Shown here: positions 39,884-51,543 of the stretch, one piece after another
Numbering within the stretch: position 1 is the stretch's first letter
Layout: every line of letters begins with the position of its first letter
Source: Cricetomys ansorgei
Taxonomy: Eukaryota; Chordata; Mammalia; Rodentia; Nesomyidae
Direction: 5' to 3'
Length of the DNA: 64,000 bases
NCBI GenBank assembly: GCA_026225945.1
Contig: JAMJFZ010001815.1
Span: forward strand, 20,401,501-20,465,500
Program-made: the position numbers and the translations under genes
The notes under the pieces: model-generated
Told to the model about the DNA's origin: nothing
Database searches by the model: none
Seen by the model: the letters and a program-made list of their open reading frames with translations, nothing else

Positions 39884-40060
39884 ATACACGTGAGGACCAG
39901 GATTCAAGTCCCAGAGCCCACACTGTGGTTCATAGCAGGTGGTAATTCCACTTCCAGGGCATCCAATGCCCTCTTGTGGTGTCTGTGTGTAGTTCACAGG
40001 CATTTGTGCCAGCAAAGCATTCATATACATAAAACTGAAAAAAAATTACACAAACACACA
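39884..40060 (+). mobile_element. B2 SINE, 5'-truncated (sense)
   Basis: Shows 'gaggaccaggattcaagtcc', 'cagagcccacactgtgg', 'ggtggtaattccacttccag', 'ggcatccaatgccctcttg' and 'tggtgtctgtgtgtagttca', all B2 body landmarks. The 'gagatggctcag' head is missing. Confidence 0.8.
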
Positions 40061-41373
40061 ACCCACATCACATTACACCACACCACAGAGTTCTTTGCCG
40101 CTGACAGCAACCTCTACTAAAAACTTTAGGTGTGTTACTTTGCAAAGAAAAGCAGTAACTTACAAGAGTAGAAGAAATATGCAGGGTTTCTCATTTTAAA
40201 TACACACTGCTCCCATTGAAAACTTTGTGAGGGGTGACTCTATTCTTTCCTTATTTTGTTTAATAAGTAACATCTTCGTGGATTTTTAAATACTTTATAT
40301 TCAAAACCACTGTTGAAAAACAGGACAGAGTTGATCACTTTCAATGATAGAATATCTAATATCGACCTTTTGAGTTCCTATTTTGTATAAGGACTTTATT
40401 CTTTTGAAGAGTGCATTAAAGGATAGGACTTATGACAGAAGGTCAACGGAGTTTTTAATTATTATGCCTAAGACTTGAACACTTATTTTATGTTCCAGAT
40501 ACCTGTGTATGTCTCCTGTAATTCTAATGTGGTGGGAAACATATTTTATTATGTGTTTCCTCCGATGGTCTTGATTTAGAGAGTTAACCAAGGGGTTCAG
40601 ATTACACTACGGAATTTCTTAAAGTCTATCTATTACCCTAAACATCATCCTAAAATTTAATGTTGTTAATAGAGTCTATAAACAGAAATCATATAACATG
40701 GCCTTTTTTATGTAATACAATAAGATATTGTCACTTAAAATATCAAGTCTTTCCAAAACCTTGTTATTGCAGTCTAGTGATGTAGACACACGTGGTTAGA
40801 AAGGCTTTATATGGAAGGCTAAGCACACAGGAAGCACTCTATCCGGGGTTCTCTTGAAGATTCCTCTGTTGATGATCCAGCAGTTGCACATGAACTGAAA
40901 GACAGCATTCCTTACTCCAGACATGCCCGTGTTTGGTGTGCTCAGTTTGAAGTGCTCTTGTTGCTTTCCTCTCCTGATATACTAAATAGTCTATGTAATA
41001 CAATGCAAAACAGTTCAGGTTTTCAAATTCACTTTCAGGAAAAGCTACAGAAAGAAAAGAAACTAGACTGCAGTACTTGTTTCATGGTAAATAGCGTATG
41101 GCAGATATAATGACCTAAAAGTTGTAGAAATGGCCTGCAAATTGTTCACAATGGTGAAGATGTTTCAACAAGAAAGAATCAACTTGTAATACCCAAAATA
41201 ATAGTCGTCAACAAAGATTTGAGTTTTAGTATCTCTGAAGTATTCTGCATATACTTTATCTGGAAACGTTTTTGGGCCTAACTTGTTCTCAGAGAGTTTT
41301 CTGTGTCTGAGTACAATATATGGATGGTATATATCTTTTTGTGTGTCATAATTCATAATAAAAATGTGTACGT

Positions 41374-41500
41374 GAGAGCTGAAAGGATGGCTCAGTCAGT
41401 AAAGTGTTTGCTACTTGAGGATTATGACCTGAGTAGCATGCCCCGAAGCCACTGAAAAATGTGGGTGAGCAGTATTGCATGAAATCAGAACTGAGAAACT
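41374..41500 (+). mobile_element. B3/B4-like SINE fragment (sense)
   Basis: The head is 'gctgaaaggatggctcagtc' then 'agtaaagtgtttgctac', the tRNA-like head of B3/B4-type elements. It continues 'gacctgagtagcatgccccg' and 'aaaaatgtgggtg', then decays. The exact family is uncertain. Confidence 0.65.
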
Positions 41501-41561
41501 AGTGCAGTCAAATCAACAAGCTTCAAGTTTGGGGGAAATCTTACCTCAGAAAAGAAGGTAG

Positions 41562-41785
41562 AAGGAATGAAGAACTCACTCAGTGGTTAAGAGAGCTTCA
41601 GGTCTTGCAGAGGATGTGGGTTTGGTTCCCAGCACCCATGTCAAGCAGCTCCCAAGCACTTGTGACTCTAGATGCAGGGGTATTCATCACCGTCCCAATG
41701 AGCTGCACTTATATTCACATGCCCACACACAGACACATACCCATAGGAATCATTAAAAATAATAAACATAATCTTTTTCTAAAAG
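41562..41785 (+). mobile_element. B2 SINE (sense)
   Basis: Head 'gaatgaagaactcactcagt' then 'ggttaagagagctt'. Body 'ggtttggttcccagcaccca', 'tcaagcagctcccaagc' and 'atgcaggggtattcatcacc', with a CACA tail and 'attaaaaataataaacataa'. Confidence 0.9.
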
Positions 41786-42175
41786 GGGAGAGTGATGGAA
41801 GAAGACAGATGACACTGGTCCCAAGCCTCTACAGACCCATGAAACCTGTGCACTCCTGTAAACTCATAAACATACAAAATAATATATATAGTAGAAGTAA
41901 AAGAAAAAAAACACTATAGTTTCTGATCTTCATAAAGAGCTCAGTTTTCATGAATAGGTCGGAACACATTTTCATCTTTATCATGTATCCCTTTCATTCA
42001 AGCCAGACAAATTTGTTCTTTCTATAATATCAAACTTTAAAAGCAAATAACATAATATTAAAAATGCTCTCATATATTACAAGATTTTATATTTTTATTT
42101 ATTTCATTTATACTTTCATGCAATGGGCTTTAATCATACTTAACCCCTATCCTCTAACTCTACTTAGATCCACAC

Positions 42176-42243
42176 CTCTCTTTCTCTCTCCTTTCCTCCC
42201 TCCCCCTCCCCCCCTCTTTCTCTCTTTCTCTCTTTCTCTCCCC
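42176..42243. repeat. Pyrimidine-rich (CT/CCCT) tract
   Basis: Almost pure C/T on the + strand for about 68 bases, with runs of C and TTTCTC units. Such polypurine/polypyrimidine DNA can form triplex-type structures. It lies just before the L1 3'UTR fragment and may be part of that insertion's low-complexity region. Confidence 0.85.
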
Positions 42244-42329
42244 ATCAAATACAATTTATGCTGCCTGTATAGTACTGGAGATGTAGCCTTCCAGAGGAGT
42301 ATGATTGACTTAATGGAAAACTAATTTCC

Positions 42330-43160
42330 ACTCGTGCCTCAGAAGTCAGTTGCCAATAACTCCTCAGCCAGAGTGTAACCTTGGCCGACCTCCCTGCTCC
42401 ATACTGAGACTTTGTCTGGCTTCAGCTTTCTCAGGTCTTGTGTGTGCTGTCATATTTGCTTTGAATTCATTCATGTGTGCAGCTGCTCTGCTGTTTCTGG
42501 ATGACACTGTTTTCTTGTAGTCATCCTCCAGTTCTGACCCTTAAACTCTTTCCATCCTCTCTTGGAGGGGGTGATATGACATAGGTGGCATGATGTCATT
42601 TTAGGGTTAACTTTTTTCTAGTTTATTATTCTTTGTATGTTGGCCACTTGTGATTCTCTGTGTTAATCATCATCAATTACAAATAGAGGCTTCTCTGACA
42701 AGGTTTAAGCTTCTCTGACAAGTATTTATTAATGTATGGGTGTAATGATAAGTCAATAGGAGTTGGTTTAATACTATGACCATTTAGCAGAATAATAGTA
42801 GCTTCTTCTAAGGACTATGGCCTGTCTAGCCATGGTCTCTTAGCCCAGTAATAGTGCCAGTTATGGGTTTCATCTTGCAGGGTAAGACTTAAATCCAATA
42901 AAAAAAATTATGGTTGCTCCAGATGTTTGTGCCACTATTGCAAGCAGTGTGCGTGTCTTGCCAGGCCAGTCATTTTTGCAGTTGGCAAAATTCATAGCTA
43001 GGTAAGAATGATGATTTTTTTTCCCTCCAGTAGTGTGAATAGCACATTTCAGCCCTATGATAGCTACCCAGTAGATATGAAGCATCCAAGTTACTACCAG
43101 ATGGATTCCTCAATGGTCTATGACCCAAGTGTGTGGAGTCTTCAGCAATAAGGTATTACT
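42330..43160 (+). mobile_element. L1 3'UTR fragment (sense)
   Basis: Landmarks of the rodent L1 3'UTR occur in order: 'tgtgtgcagctgctctgctg', 'ctggatgacactgttttc', 'ttgtagtcatcctcc', 'cttctctgacaag', 'gtttgtgccactattgcaag', 'gtagtgtgaatagcacattt' and 'gtgtggagtcttcagcaata'. The same order is seen in the copy at 57.42-58.34 kb and its tail at 59.26-59.35 kb. No ORF1 or ORF2 reading frame remains. The 3' part contains a splice-like segment described in the findings. Confidence 0.8.
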
Positions 43161-43670
43161 TTGCAGTATTGATAGGGATACACCTCCTTATACTTGAATT
43201 AATTTAATTTTATAACAAGTTGAGTTTTTTCTCGTTAGTCATCCTGCTGTTTGGTGTGGCTTTGAGTATCACAACGTAACAGATATGTGTGGTAATTGTA
43301 TCAAAAGAAAAGAGTTGAGAAAGTAACGCTTAAGGAAATTTTCATGTTCTGTGAAAGTGTATTTGTATATTTTCATATCTGTTAATTGACTGCTGATTAT
43401 ACTACATTATGTTGCCGGTAGCTCGTTATCTTAATGAATCACAGGCATGAACTCATTATCATCATTGAATACTCATTTGCTGGGCAAAATATTCCTATTT
43501 ATGCAGCTACTTACCTGTTATTTAGAATGGTTGTTAAGTCTTTCATTTAGAATCATTGCTTCATAAACATCATCCTTTTCATTTTTCTCATTTATGATTT
43601 GTGCCTAAACCCAAAGTGTCTATATTCCTATATGTATGTTTTTAAGTTATTAAGCACGCTTTTGTGATAG

Positions 43671-44043
43671 GTGTGTGTGTGTATGTGTGTGTGTGTGCAT
43701 GTGTGTGCCTCTTATTGTGTGGTGGGTGGTGTGTGTGTGTGTGTGTGTGTGCATGTGTGTGCCTCTTATTGTGTGGTGGGGTGTGTGTGTGTGTGTGTGT
43801 GTGTGTGCATGTGTGTGCCTCTTATTGTGTGGTGGGGTGGTGTGTGTGTGTGTGTGTGTGCATGTGTGTGCCTCTTATTGTGTGGTGGGGTGTGTGTGTG
43901 TGTGTGTGTGTGTGCATGTGTGTGCCTCTTATTGTGTGGTGGGGTGGTGTGTGTGTGTGTGTGTGTGTGTGCATGTGTGTGCCTCTTATTGTGTGGTGGG
44001 GTGGTGTGTGTGTGTGTGTGTGTGTGTGCATGTGTGTGCCTCT

Positions 44044-44076
<33 letters not shown>

Positions 44077-44168
44077 ATGTGTGTGTGCATGTGTGTGCCT
44101 CTTATTGTGTGGTGGGGTGTGTGTGTGTGTGTGTGTGTGCATGTGTGTGCCTCTTATTGTGTGGTGGG

Positions 44169-44211
<43 letters not shown>

Positions 44212-44262
44212 CATGTGTGTGCCTCTTAATGTGTGGTGGGGTGGTGTGTGTGTGTGTGCACG
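43671..44262. repeat. TG-rich VNTR, about 11 units of 47-72 bp
   Basis: Each unit is a run of TG ending 'gtgtgcatgtgtgtgcctct' then usually 'tattgtgtggtgggg'. The 'gcctctta' anchor recurs at 43707, 43761, 43817, 43870, 43924, 43981, 44038, 44097, 44149 and 44221, with a degenerate copy at 44268. Steps are therefore 47 to 72 bp, mostly 52-59. Variation in step length comes from the TG run. The whole block lacks stops in all three + frames, giving spurious Cys/Val open frames of up to 284 codons, and His/Thr frames on the - strand. It is a minisatellite, not a gene. Confidence 0.95.
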
Positions 44263-44299
44263 CTCGCGCCTCTTATTTTGTGGTAAGGTAGTACTTGTG

Positions 44300-44592
44300 T
44301 GTGCGTGTTCAAGTAGAGTGCAGGGGCCAGAAGTGTTGTTCCTGCACTCATCTATGTGCCACCCACTTAGGTTTTTGAAACAAGGTTTGTCACTAGGATC
44401 TAGGGCTCAAAGTTTGACTAGTCTGGGTTTGCCAGCCAACTACAGGGGTCCTTCTACCTCTGTATCCCCAGGGCTGGGATCAGAAGCACACTGGACCACA
44501 TGTTTTTTTCTAATTTGATGCTGTAGATTAAATTTGGGTGCCTGTGCGTTTGCAGCAAGTACTTTGCTGACAGACATACCTCTTAGCTCGTG
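44300..44592 (-). mobile_element. B4-like composite SINE (antisense)
   Basis: On the + strand it ends 'tgcagcaagtactttgctga' then 'cagacatacctcttagctc', the reverse complement of a tRNA-like SINE head. Upstream are 'gaaacaaggtttgtcactag', 'actagtctgg' and 'ctctgtatccccagggctgg', the reverse of a B1-like body. A B1-like part plus a tRNA-like part is the arrangement of B4. It is diverged, so the family call is moderate. Confidence 0.65.
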
Positions 44593-45730
44593 TACTAAAT
44601 ATCATAATAGATAATTTATGTGTAGCATCATTATTGCTACTTTGCAATTGTTAGTAATATGATTTGCAAATAAATATAAAAGGAACTGCAACCTGTTGAA
44701 CTCATATGACTCACAGAATGAGACTGTGGGAGAACCAGAAGTTAAAGGTACAAATTATTTTTTCTTTGTTTAACTTAAAAAGATTTTGTTGATTTATAAT
44801 GTAGCAGTTAAGATAAACATTGGGTATTCATAGTAATAGATATTCATGCTCCCACTTCAAGCTTAAGATTCCGTCATGACCATGCTAGCTGCATCCCTGT
44901 GATGCATCCCACACACCACTTCAGACCCCTTGCATGTGACATGCTCCAGCATAACAATCTCTGTGGCACTTCTGTGCTTTTTCGAATTGTTACTAAGGTC
45001 CAGCCAATCTGTGGCCATCATTTCCTGTGCCTCATGTCTGTTTATGCAGCAGTGTTCCATTACACTATAGTAACTGGTGACAGATACCACAGGGCACACC
45101 TCCCCACCTCAGGTACCATCATAGTTGTTTTATGCCTTTTTTCCCTGTATACTAATTTTAAAATAGGTGTATTCAGTGCTTTTAAATTCACCCTTGTTGT
45201 GATCTATAGTAAACATGCAGATCGATTTAAGGGGAATTGGTGCCTTTAGCATATTTTTAGCATATCAAGCATTCCATTGTTGACTTTGAACTATGTCCTG
45301 TTTCTTTTGTATCTTGTCAATGAAGTTTTAAATGTATTTTTTTATTTCATATACTTGCAACTATTGATATATATATACATATATATATATATATAATGTG
45401 TATTTGATGTTGTCCTAAATGCTCATATTTTTAGTTTTCCTTTCTAGGACAGAAGTTAGGTTTTTTTTTCTGTTTTCTAATATTATTATTTAAGTCTACC
45501 TTTATTTTGCTGTTATCCATATCCTTCAAAGTTCTTTTTAATGTGATCATATTTTGCGTATTTGTAATTGTGTTTAAATTTTATCATGTTTTTCTGTATA
45601 TCCATTAATTATTTAGAGATAAGTTAAAATTTGCAAAAGTGTGGAATACAGATTCCTGGTAACATTTTATGTGTTATATATAGTATATTATATATTATAT
45701 AAAAATATATACATTTTTTTAAATTTCCTG

Positions 45731-45895
45731 GCCAGGTTTGGTGGTGCACACCTTTAATCCAAGCAATTCACAAAGCAGAGGCAGGCAAATCTCTGAGTTC
45801 AAGGCCAGCCTGGCCTAGCTATATAGCAAGTTCCAAAGCAGCCAGTACTACAAAGACCCTGTCAAAATTAATTAATAAATAAATGAATAAGTAAT
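45731..45895 (+). mobile_element. B1 SINE (sense)
   Basis: Starts 'gccaggtttggtggtgcaca' then 'cctttaatccaagcaattc', 'gttcaaggccagcctggcc' and 'agcaagttccaaagcagcc', with a tail of (AATA/AATG)n to about 45895. Confidence 0.92.
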
Positions 45896-45999
45896 AAAAG
45901 CCTTTTTTAATTTCTAACTTTACTAGCATAAAATGTATTGCTGTCCAAGTGTCTTTCATTTGGTTAAGATTCCTTGAGATTTTAAGCAATTTATACCCT

Positions 46000-46340
46000 T
46001 TGCCCTGTTTTATGTTTTGTAAATATTACACATGTGCTTGAGAAGTATATCAGAATGATAAAGATTTAGTTATTTGTGCTTCCAGTAAATGTCTCTTATT
46101 ACTTTTATTGTTCAAATTATCCATTGCTTTTCTGATAGCTTTCAACTATTTGATTTGGTATTTACTCAGAATGCCCCATTGAAATCTCAACTCTTCCTCT
46201 TCTTTGGATGAGAATCTGTCAATTCTTTTGATTCTGTCCACATAACTTTACATAAAATTACGTAATTGGATTTACGTATAGAATTCATTCATTTTCCTGG
46301 CCATTTAAGTTTTCTAATTATGTGTTATCGCTTTATTCCT
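46000..46340 (-). mobile_element. Possible ancient L1/HAL1 remnant (antisense)
   Basis: Phrases such as 'gcttgagaagtatat', 'ttattgttcaaattatcc', 'tgaaatctcaactcttcc' and 'agaatctgtcaattctttt' run in the order of the reverse complement of an old mammalian L1 ORF2 region. The match is loose and made from memory. Confidence 0.35.
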
Positions 46341-46689
46341 AATAATAATTTTTGTTTTAAGATTGAATTGGTGATACATGACAGTATTTTTCTTTCTCTA
46401 CATTTTGACCTTCCTGTCATTAAGTGCTCTGCCCTTTGATTTGTTTGTTTTATGTTTTCTTGTGGTCATTCATTTTGACTTCTGATATATTTAAAAATGT
46501 CTTTACTATTTTATTTTCTTCTCTTTTAATTTCTAATTTTCCTCTACTTTCATGGTTAGTTATAATGGAATTATTTTGTTTTACTTCCTTTCTTGAATAT
46601 TCTGTAAACTATACCATTTCTACAGTGTTGCTGCATAATTTAGTTTTCAAAGTTTTGTTAAAATAAATTTTATTTATTTATATTTATTT

Positions 46690-46843
46690 AGTTTTTTCAA
46701 GACAGGGTTTCTCTGTTGTAACTCGAGCTATCCTGGAACTCACTCTGTAGACTAGGCTGGCTTTGAAATCACAGAGATCTGTCTGACTCTGCCTCTGCCT
46801 CTCCAGTGTTGGGATTAAAGGCATGTGCCACCATCTAGCCTTA
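46690..46843 (-). mobile_element. B1 SINE (antisense)
   Basis: On the + strand this reads 'caagacagggtttctctgtt', 'atcctggaactcactctgta', 'gactaggctggctttgaaat', 'gcctctgcctctccagtgtt' and 'gggattaaaggcatgtgcca', the reverse complement of B1. It is the only clear antisense B1 in the window. Confidence 0.94.
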
Positions 46844-49564
46844 AAAGTAAAGTCATTAATTGCCTATACATCCTCGTAAGAGGAATGAATGAACTGCTTT
46901 ACATATTAGCTACGCTAACATCCCTCCATCCCTAACGTAATTTTTGCAGTTTGCATTATATTAATTGTTCTTTTTCATTAATATGTTATTTTCTTATTAA
47001 ATATGTTATATCAACCCACATGTTTACTGATAGCCATTGTTTCCATGCAACGTAGACCTTCCTTCTGCAAGCTTTCTTGGGGAAAAAAAAAAAACATTGG
47101 TTAGAAATTGCGACACAGAGTTTTCTTAGACTGGGGTGTATTTTCCTCTTTATTACCTCAGCGTATGTGGTGATGAGGTTCCTGCATGTCCTGACTCTGG
47201 AACTTTACCTTGCTGATCCAAAACAAATCTGAGCGCATTCATTCTCTTTTGATCCTTTGGTTAAGGAGATGCAGCAGTAACTCTTATGAGCTCCACTTTG
47301 TGCTTTAACAAAGCCAACTTGCAGTTTTTGTTGTTTCTAGGTGTATGAAGATGAAGTGAGTTTTTGTAATATCACCTACATCATTTCTGGAAAAAGAGGT
47401 TCATATTTGATGTGACACTTTCCATAAGTTTTAAGTAATTATGTACTTGGTAATGTTCAAAAATATTCTTATACATAAGAAAAAACATATACATGCTAAA
47501 CGTGAGAAGAATCAAGTGTCTATAGACTTTATCCCAGGATGATCAAATGCCAGGGAATCACCACCAGGAACATAGAGGGGAAAACTGAAGAGAGCCGAGG
47601 CTGGAAAACACTGAGGAACGAAAGACAGTACAGCAGAAATGGTACAGTGTGAGTCAAGGGGAGTAATAGCAGCAAGGGAGGGAGATGTAGCGTGAGGGAT
47701 GAGGACATAAGAAGCTCCTTCATACTGAGGACGCGGTCATGGAAACCGGAAGGATTTCAGCACATAGATGAGGTAGAGGGACTGAGATTAATAGAGTTAT
47801 TAGTCATGATTGAATAAAGAGCATCTATAAACAGAATTCCCAGGACAGGTCAGTGAGGGCTGCCAGCCTTCCCCACAAGCTGCTTTCTACTTAGATGTCA
47901 ATCTCCACAGTTCAGTCATGTTGATGCTGCCATTAACAGAGTGTTAGCTAATGAGCAATGTCTGTAGTTCTTGACTTATTTTTTGTTTATTCATTCTGTC
48001 GGTCATTTGTTGAGTGCTTCTGTATAGATGTTATAACTCAAGTGATTAATCTGGGACATAACAAAGCAGACATCATCCTTAGCCCTACGGCTTCATGTGT
48101 ATTTTCCTTTTTACTGTTATTGCCATGCACAGCTACTGTTTCTGTACTGTTCCTTCACTAACTTTATTTTGTGTCTTCCCAAAGTAAGAATCAGTTATCA
48201 CACTGAGTTCCATGTTGTTCCATTTGCAACACAGGTTCAAATGAGCCATCAATCTCCGATTGATTACCTAAATATAGCTTACAACTACAGATTTAAAGTT
48301 ACAAATGATTGATTTTTTTTGCCCTCTAATTTCATAAGAAAATACTTAAACCTAATCTGATACAAAGCTAAAAATAAACCACATCCCTACGTTAAAAAAC
48401 TATAGACATCAACCTCCAAATTTAAACAAATTAAAATCAAAATGAGTAGAAATGTCAGGAGCAGGTGCTCTAAGCATGTATTAAATAAAATGTAGGATTT
48501 GCTAAAATAAATGTCCTAGCTTTGAACAGTCCAACAAAAGTGTCTGGTTAGTGTCTGACACTAACAAGAGTTGAGCCCTGGCAAACCTTGGAATAACGCC
48601 TGGGGCCTATGAGTAACACAAGACTTGGACTCTGGGTGAAGCAGAGCAGGTCTGTCATGCTGTGAAGAAAGCATGACACTGATGAGAGAACTTCAGTGGC
48701 AGCGGAGGCCATGGATCTGAAGGAGAGTGGGGATGGTACATGGGGAGTTTGAAAAGAGGAAAGGGAGGGGGGAAATGATGTAATTAAAATTACAGTCTTA
48801 AAGACAAAACAACCAAAAGGAAAGGAAGAAAGAAGCAAAGACATTGCTAAGGCCTGATTTTTCAATGTATGTATGTCTTCATTACTTCATTTCAAGGAAA
48901 ATACAGCTGGTCTGATAATCCTTCTCCTAATAAAAAACGAGCAGTGCTATGGTATGGTCTACTCCAGCAATGGTAATACAACTTGTAGCAGGTTAGGCTT
49001 CCTATAGATATATACACTATAAAAACCAAACAGGAGCAAAGAAAAAACATGGTAAAAAGCATTTGTAAACAACAAAACAATAATTTGATGTGCTCCAATC
49101 ATTGGGGGGGAAGAAAATACAAAGGAAGTGCTGTATGTACCCCATTTGCTCTGAGGGTGCTTTCCATCGTGGGAGCATGGGTGATGGAGGCTAAGCATCT
49201 GGTTTTACTGGGCTGAAGAAATAGCTGTTCTAGTTCAGTAACTGGCAGCGAAAGTGGTAGCTGGCAAGTTGAAGAGCTTCAGTATTTGCTGTAGATTCCC
49301 TTTGGGAATGTTTTCCATAAACCAAACAAATGCAGCCACTGAAAAGCAGAAGTACAAGCACAGATTCCAGGCACTGCTAGGCGCTGGGGAGACAGAAAGA
49401 ACTCTCAGGTCCACAAAGACAGAGAAGCTGAGATCAACATCTTTGTTTTCCTATAGGAAATTTAGACGAGATGGACATTGGGGAAACTCAGTCCTAAAGT
49501 TCTTGCTTTCTAAGAAAGAGGAGCTGAGTTCAGTCAACAGCAGTTTTGTTAAAATATGGGCATT

Positions 49565-49700
49565 GAAAAGGGCGTGGTGACACTTGCCTTGATTCCCAGC
49601 ATGTGGGAAGATCTTTCTGAGTTCAGTGTCAGGCTCCACTGCAGAGTAAGTTTGAATTACAGACCAGCCAGGGCTAAAGAGTGGGAGCCAATCTTTCACA
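49565..49700 (+). mobile_element. Degraded B1-like SINE (sense)
   Basis: Contains 'ggcgtggtgacacttgcctt', 'gattcccagcatgtgggaag' and 'cagaccagccagggc', with an A/C-rich tail (aaaaacaacaac). Low identity, but the layout is that of B1. Confidence 0.6.
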
Positions 49701-49717
49701 AAAACAACAACAAAATC

Positions 49718-49840
49718 TGGACATGGTGGCACATGTTTGCACTCTGATGAGACTGAGGCAAGCAGATCTCAGGATCTCTCTGACTAGCCAGCTAGTCTAC
49801 TTGGTATATTCCTGGCCTGTGAGAGACCCTGTGTAAAAGG
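49718..49840 (+). mobile_element. Degraded B1/B4-like SINE (sense)
   Basis: 'ggacatggtggcacatgttt', 'gagactgaggcaagcagatc' and 'gtgagagaccctgtgtaaaa' follow the B1 order. It lies tail-to-head with the previous element and is followed directly by a B2, making a three-SINE cluster. Confidence 0.55.
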
Positions 49841-49845
49841 GAGGG

Positions 49846-49990
49846 GGGATGGAGAGATGGCTCAAGGAGCACAGACTCCCGCAACTCCAGCAACTGTGGA
49901 TCCAGTGCCCTTTTCTGACCTCCACAAGCAATGCACCAGTGTGTACAGAATCACAGTACACAAATTTAAAATAATTTTTTAAAGAAAACT
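49846..49990 (+). mobile_element. B2 SINE (sense)
   Basis: Head 'gggatggagagatggctcaa' then 'ggagcacagactcc'. Body 'ggatccagtgcccttttctg' and 'acctccacaagcaatgcacc', and tail 'acacaaatttaaaataattt'. Part of the internal region is missing. Confidence 0.88.
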
Positions 49991-50037
49991 GCAATGGCAC
50001 CCGATAATTAAAGCACAATGATGCCCTCTAGCCTGCA

Positions 50038-50136
50038 TTCTCTCTCTCTCCCTCTTCCTCTCCCTCTCCCCCTCCTCTCTCTCATGCGTGTGCGCACACA
50101 CACACACACACACACACGCACACTGAGAGAGAGAGT
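50038..50136. repeat. (CT)n-(CA)n-(GA)n compound simple repeat
   Basis: CT/CCCT tract, then about 12 CA units, then a short GA run. The pyrimidine block and the GA block are imperfectly complementary to each other, so they could pair as a hairpin across the CA spacer. Confidence 0.88.
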
Positions 50137-50277
50137 GAAAAAAAACAAACAAAAAATCCAGAATCCCTGAAGAACCAAGTTTCAGGAGTAGCTCCTAGCA
50201 GACCAGAGACTTTAATTCTGTTTCTGCTCATGATGAAGATAAAATTTATTCTGAAAATTGAAAGAAAATTTTGTATC

Positions 50278-50460
50278 AGAGAGATGGCTTAGTGGGTAAA
50301 GACACCTAACACCAACCTTGACAACCTGAGTTTCGTCCTTGGGACCCATGAGGTGGAAAAAGAGATTCCTCTTCTGGAAGTTGTCCTCTGACTCCCACCT
50401 ATAGGCTGGGGCATGCATGTTCCCACAATAAAAATAAATAAATAAATAAACTTTTTAAAA
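50278..50460 (+). mobile_element. B3/B2-family SINE (sense)
   Basis: Head 'agagagatggcttagtgggt' then 'aaagacacctaacacc'. Body 'gacaacctgagtttcgtcct' and 'ggaagttgtcctctgactcc', and tail (AATA)n. Confidence 0.85.
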
Positions 50461-51135
50461 GATACAAAGTTATAGTTTTATCCCTTTTCAGGAAAATAGG
50501 ATCTAAAATTGGCATTTGAAAGTTCTGAGTTATCCTGAAAGAAGGGAGATGATGGCTGACTACAAAGAAAGAAAATACTTATCAAACAAGAACCTTTCAC
50601 TATCCATGATTAATATGTTCGGTAAAATAAAGAAGGATGTGGTAGATGTGTACAGAGACCTCAGACCTATGCTCCCCCTTCCCCTGCCATGTGTAAAGTC
50701 AGAAGACGGCCACAGGTTGTGTCCTCTCCTTACTACCTTGTCTGTCCCAGGATATTGTGTGCACTGTTGCTCCACATGCTTTGTGTAGTAGGTCTTTTTC
50801 TTCCTATCCCTGTGAGGGAGGGGTAGCAAAGGACAGTGTTTCTGTACAATGCTAGCAGTATTCTTAAGATGGTAAAAAGGTATAATTTAAAGAAGAATTT
50901 AGTAGCTCAAAATGTGTATTTTAATTGTCAGAGTAGGAAAATGTATGACCCAAATACTAATAGTGGAACAACTACGAAGTAATGCAGTTCTTAATTTAAG
51001 AAAAAAAGAAGAAATGTAGAAGAGTAAATGGCGGATAGATAAAACTAAATGGTTTTTAGCTGACTTGTAGTCTGCAAGTAGCCGACTTGCTTCTTGCCTC
51101 CAGGTATTTCAGTAATTTTAACAGAACTAAATACC

Positions 51136-51213
51136 TGGAAGTGAGGGTGTAACCCAGTGGCAGAACACATGACTACCACATATAGATCCGAGGTTCAATC
51201 CCCAATACTTTGA
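51136..51213 (+). mobile_element. ID SINE (sense)
   Basis: 'gtgagggtgtaacccagtgg' then 'cagaacacatgactacc' and 'gaggttcaatccccaatact' match the tRNA-Ala-like ID element, including box B. Short tail, diverged. Confidence 0.75.
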
Positions 51214-51462
51214 AGAAAACAAAGTTGTTTTTAAAAGTCAAACGAAATAAAAATGATTGAAGTGCATAGCATGAAATGAGGAAAGCTAATAATAGGGGTT
51301 ATACAGATGCATTAGTAATATAAAAATATGACTTTATGGCAATTTACAAATCCAGTCAAGGTGAACAGAGGAGAGAGCAGCTGAGTCTTCCTTGTTTGTA
51401 AGTGGATGCTTACTCCTGTATGACTGTTGCTGTTGCCTTAATGTTTCCTGGGATACACACGT

Positions 51463-51505
51463 ATAGAGGGAAAGGAAGGGAGATGGAGAGGGAGAAGATG
51501 AAAGG

Positions 51506-51537
<32 letters not shown>

Positions 51538-51543
51538 GAGAAT
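51463..51543. repeat. Purine-rich (GA)n/(GACA)n tract
   Basis: Purine-dominated for about 80 bases with GAGA, GGGA and three or four GACA units. Intronic low-complexity DNA; open frames through it on the other strand (Ser/Leu-rich) are artefacts. Confidence 0.88.

Noticed and set aside
43671..44262. CRISPR-like array of regularly spaced repeats
   Set aside because: Rodent nuclear DNA; the 'spacers' are TG runs of varying length, so this is a minisatellite.
43664..44518. Long open frames (284, 206 and 184 codons on +, 130 on -) with Cys/Val or His/Thr repeats
   Set aside because: They are the translation of a TG/CA minisatellite, open in several frames at once, with no splice sites, promoter or homology.
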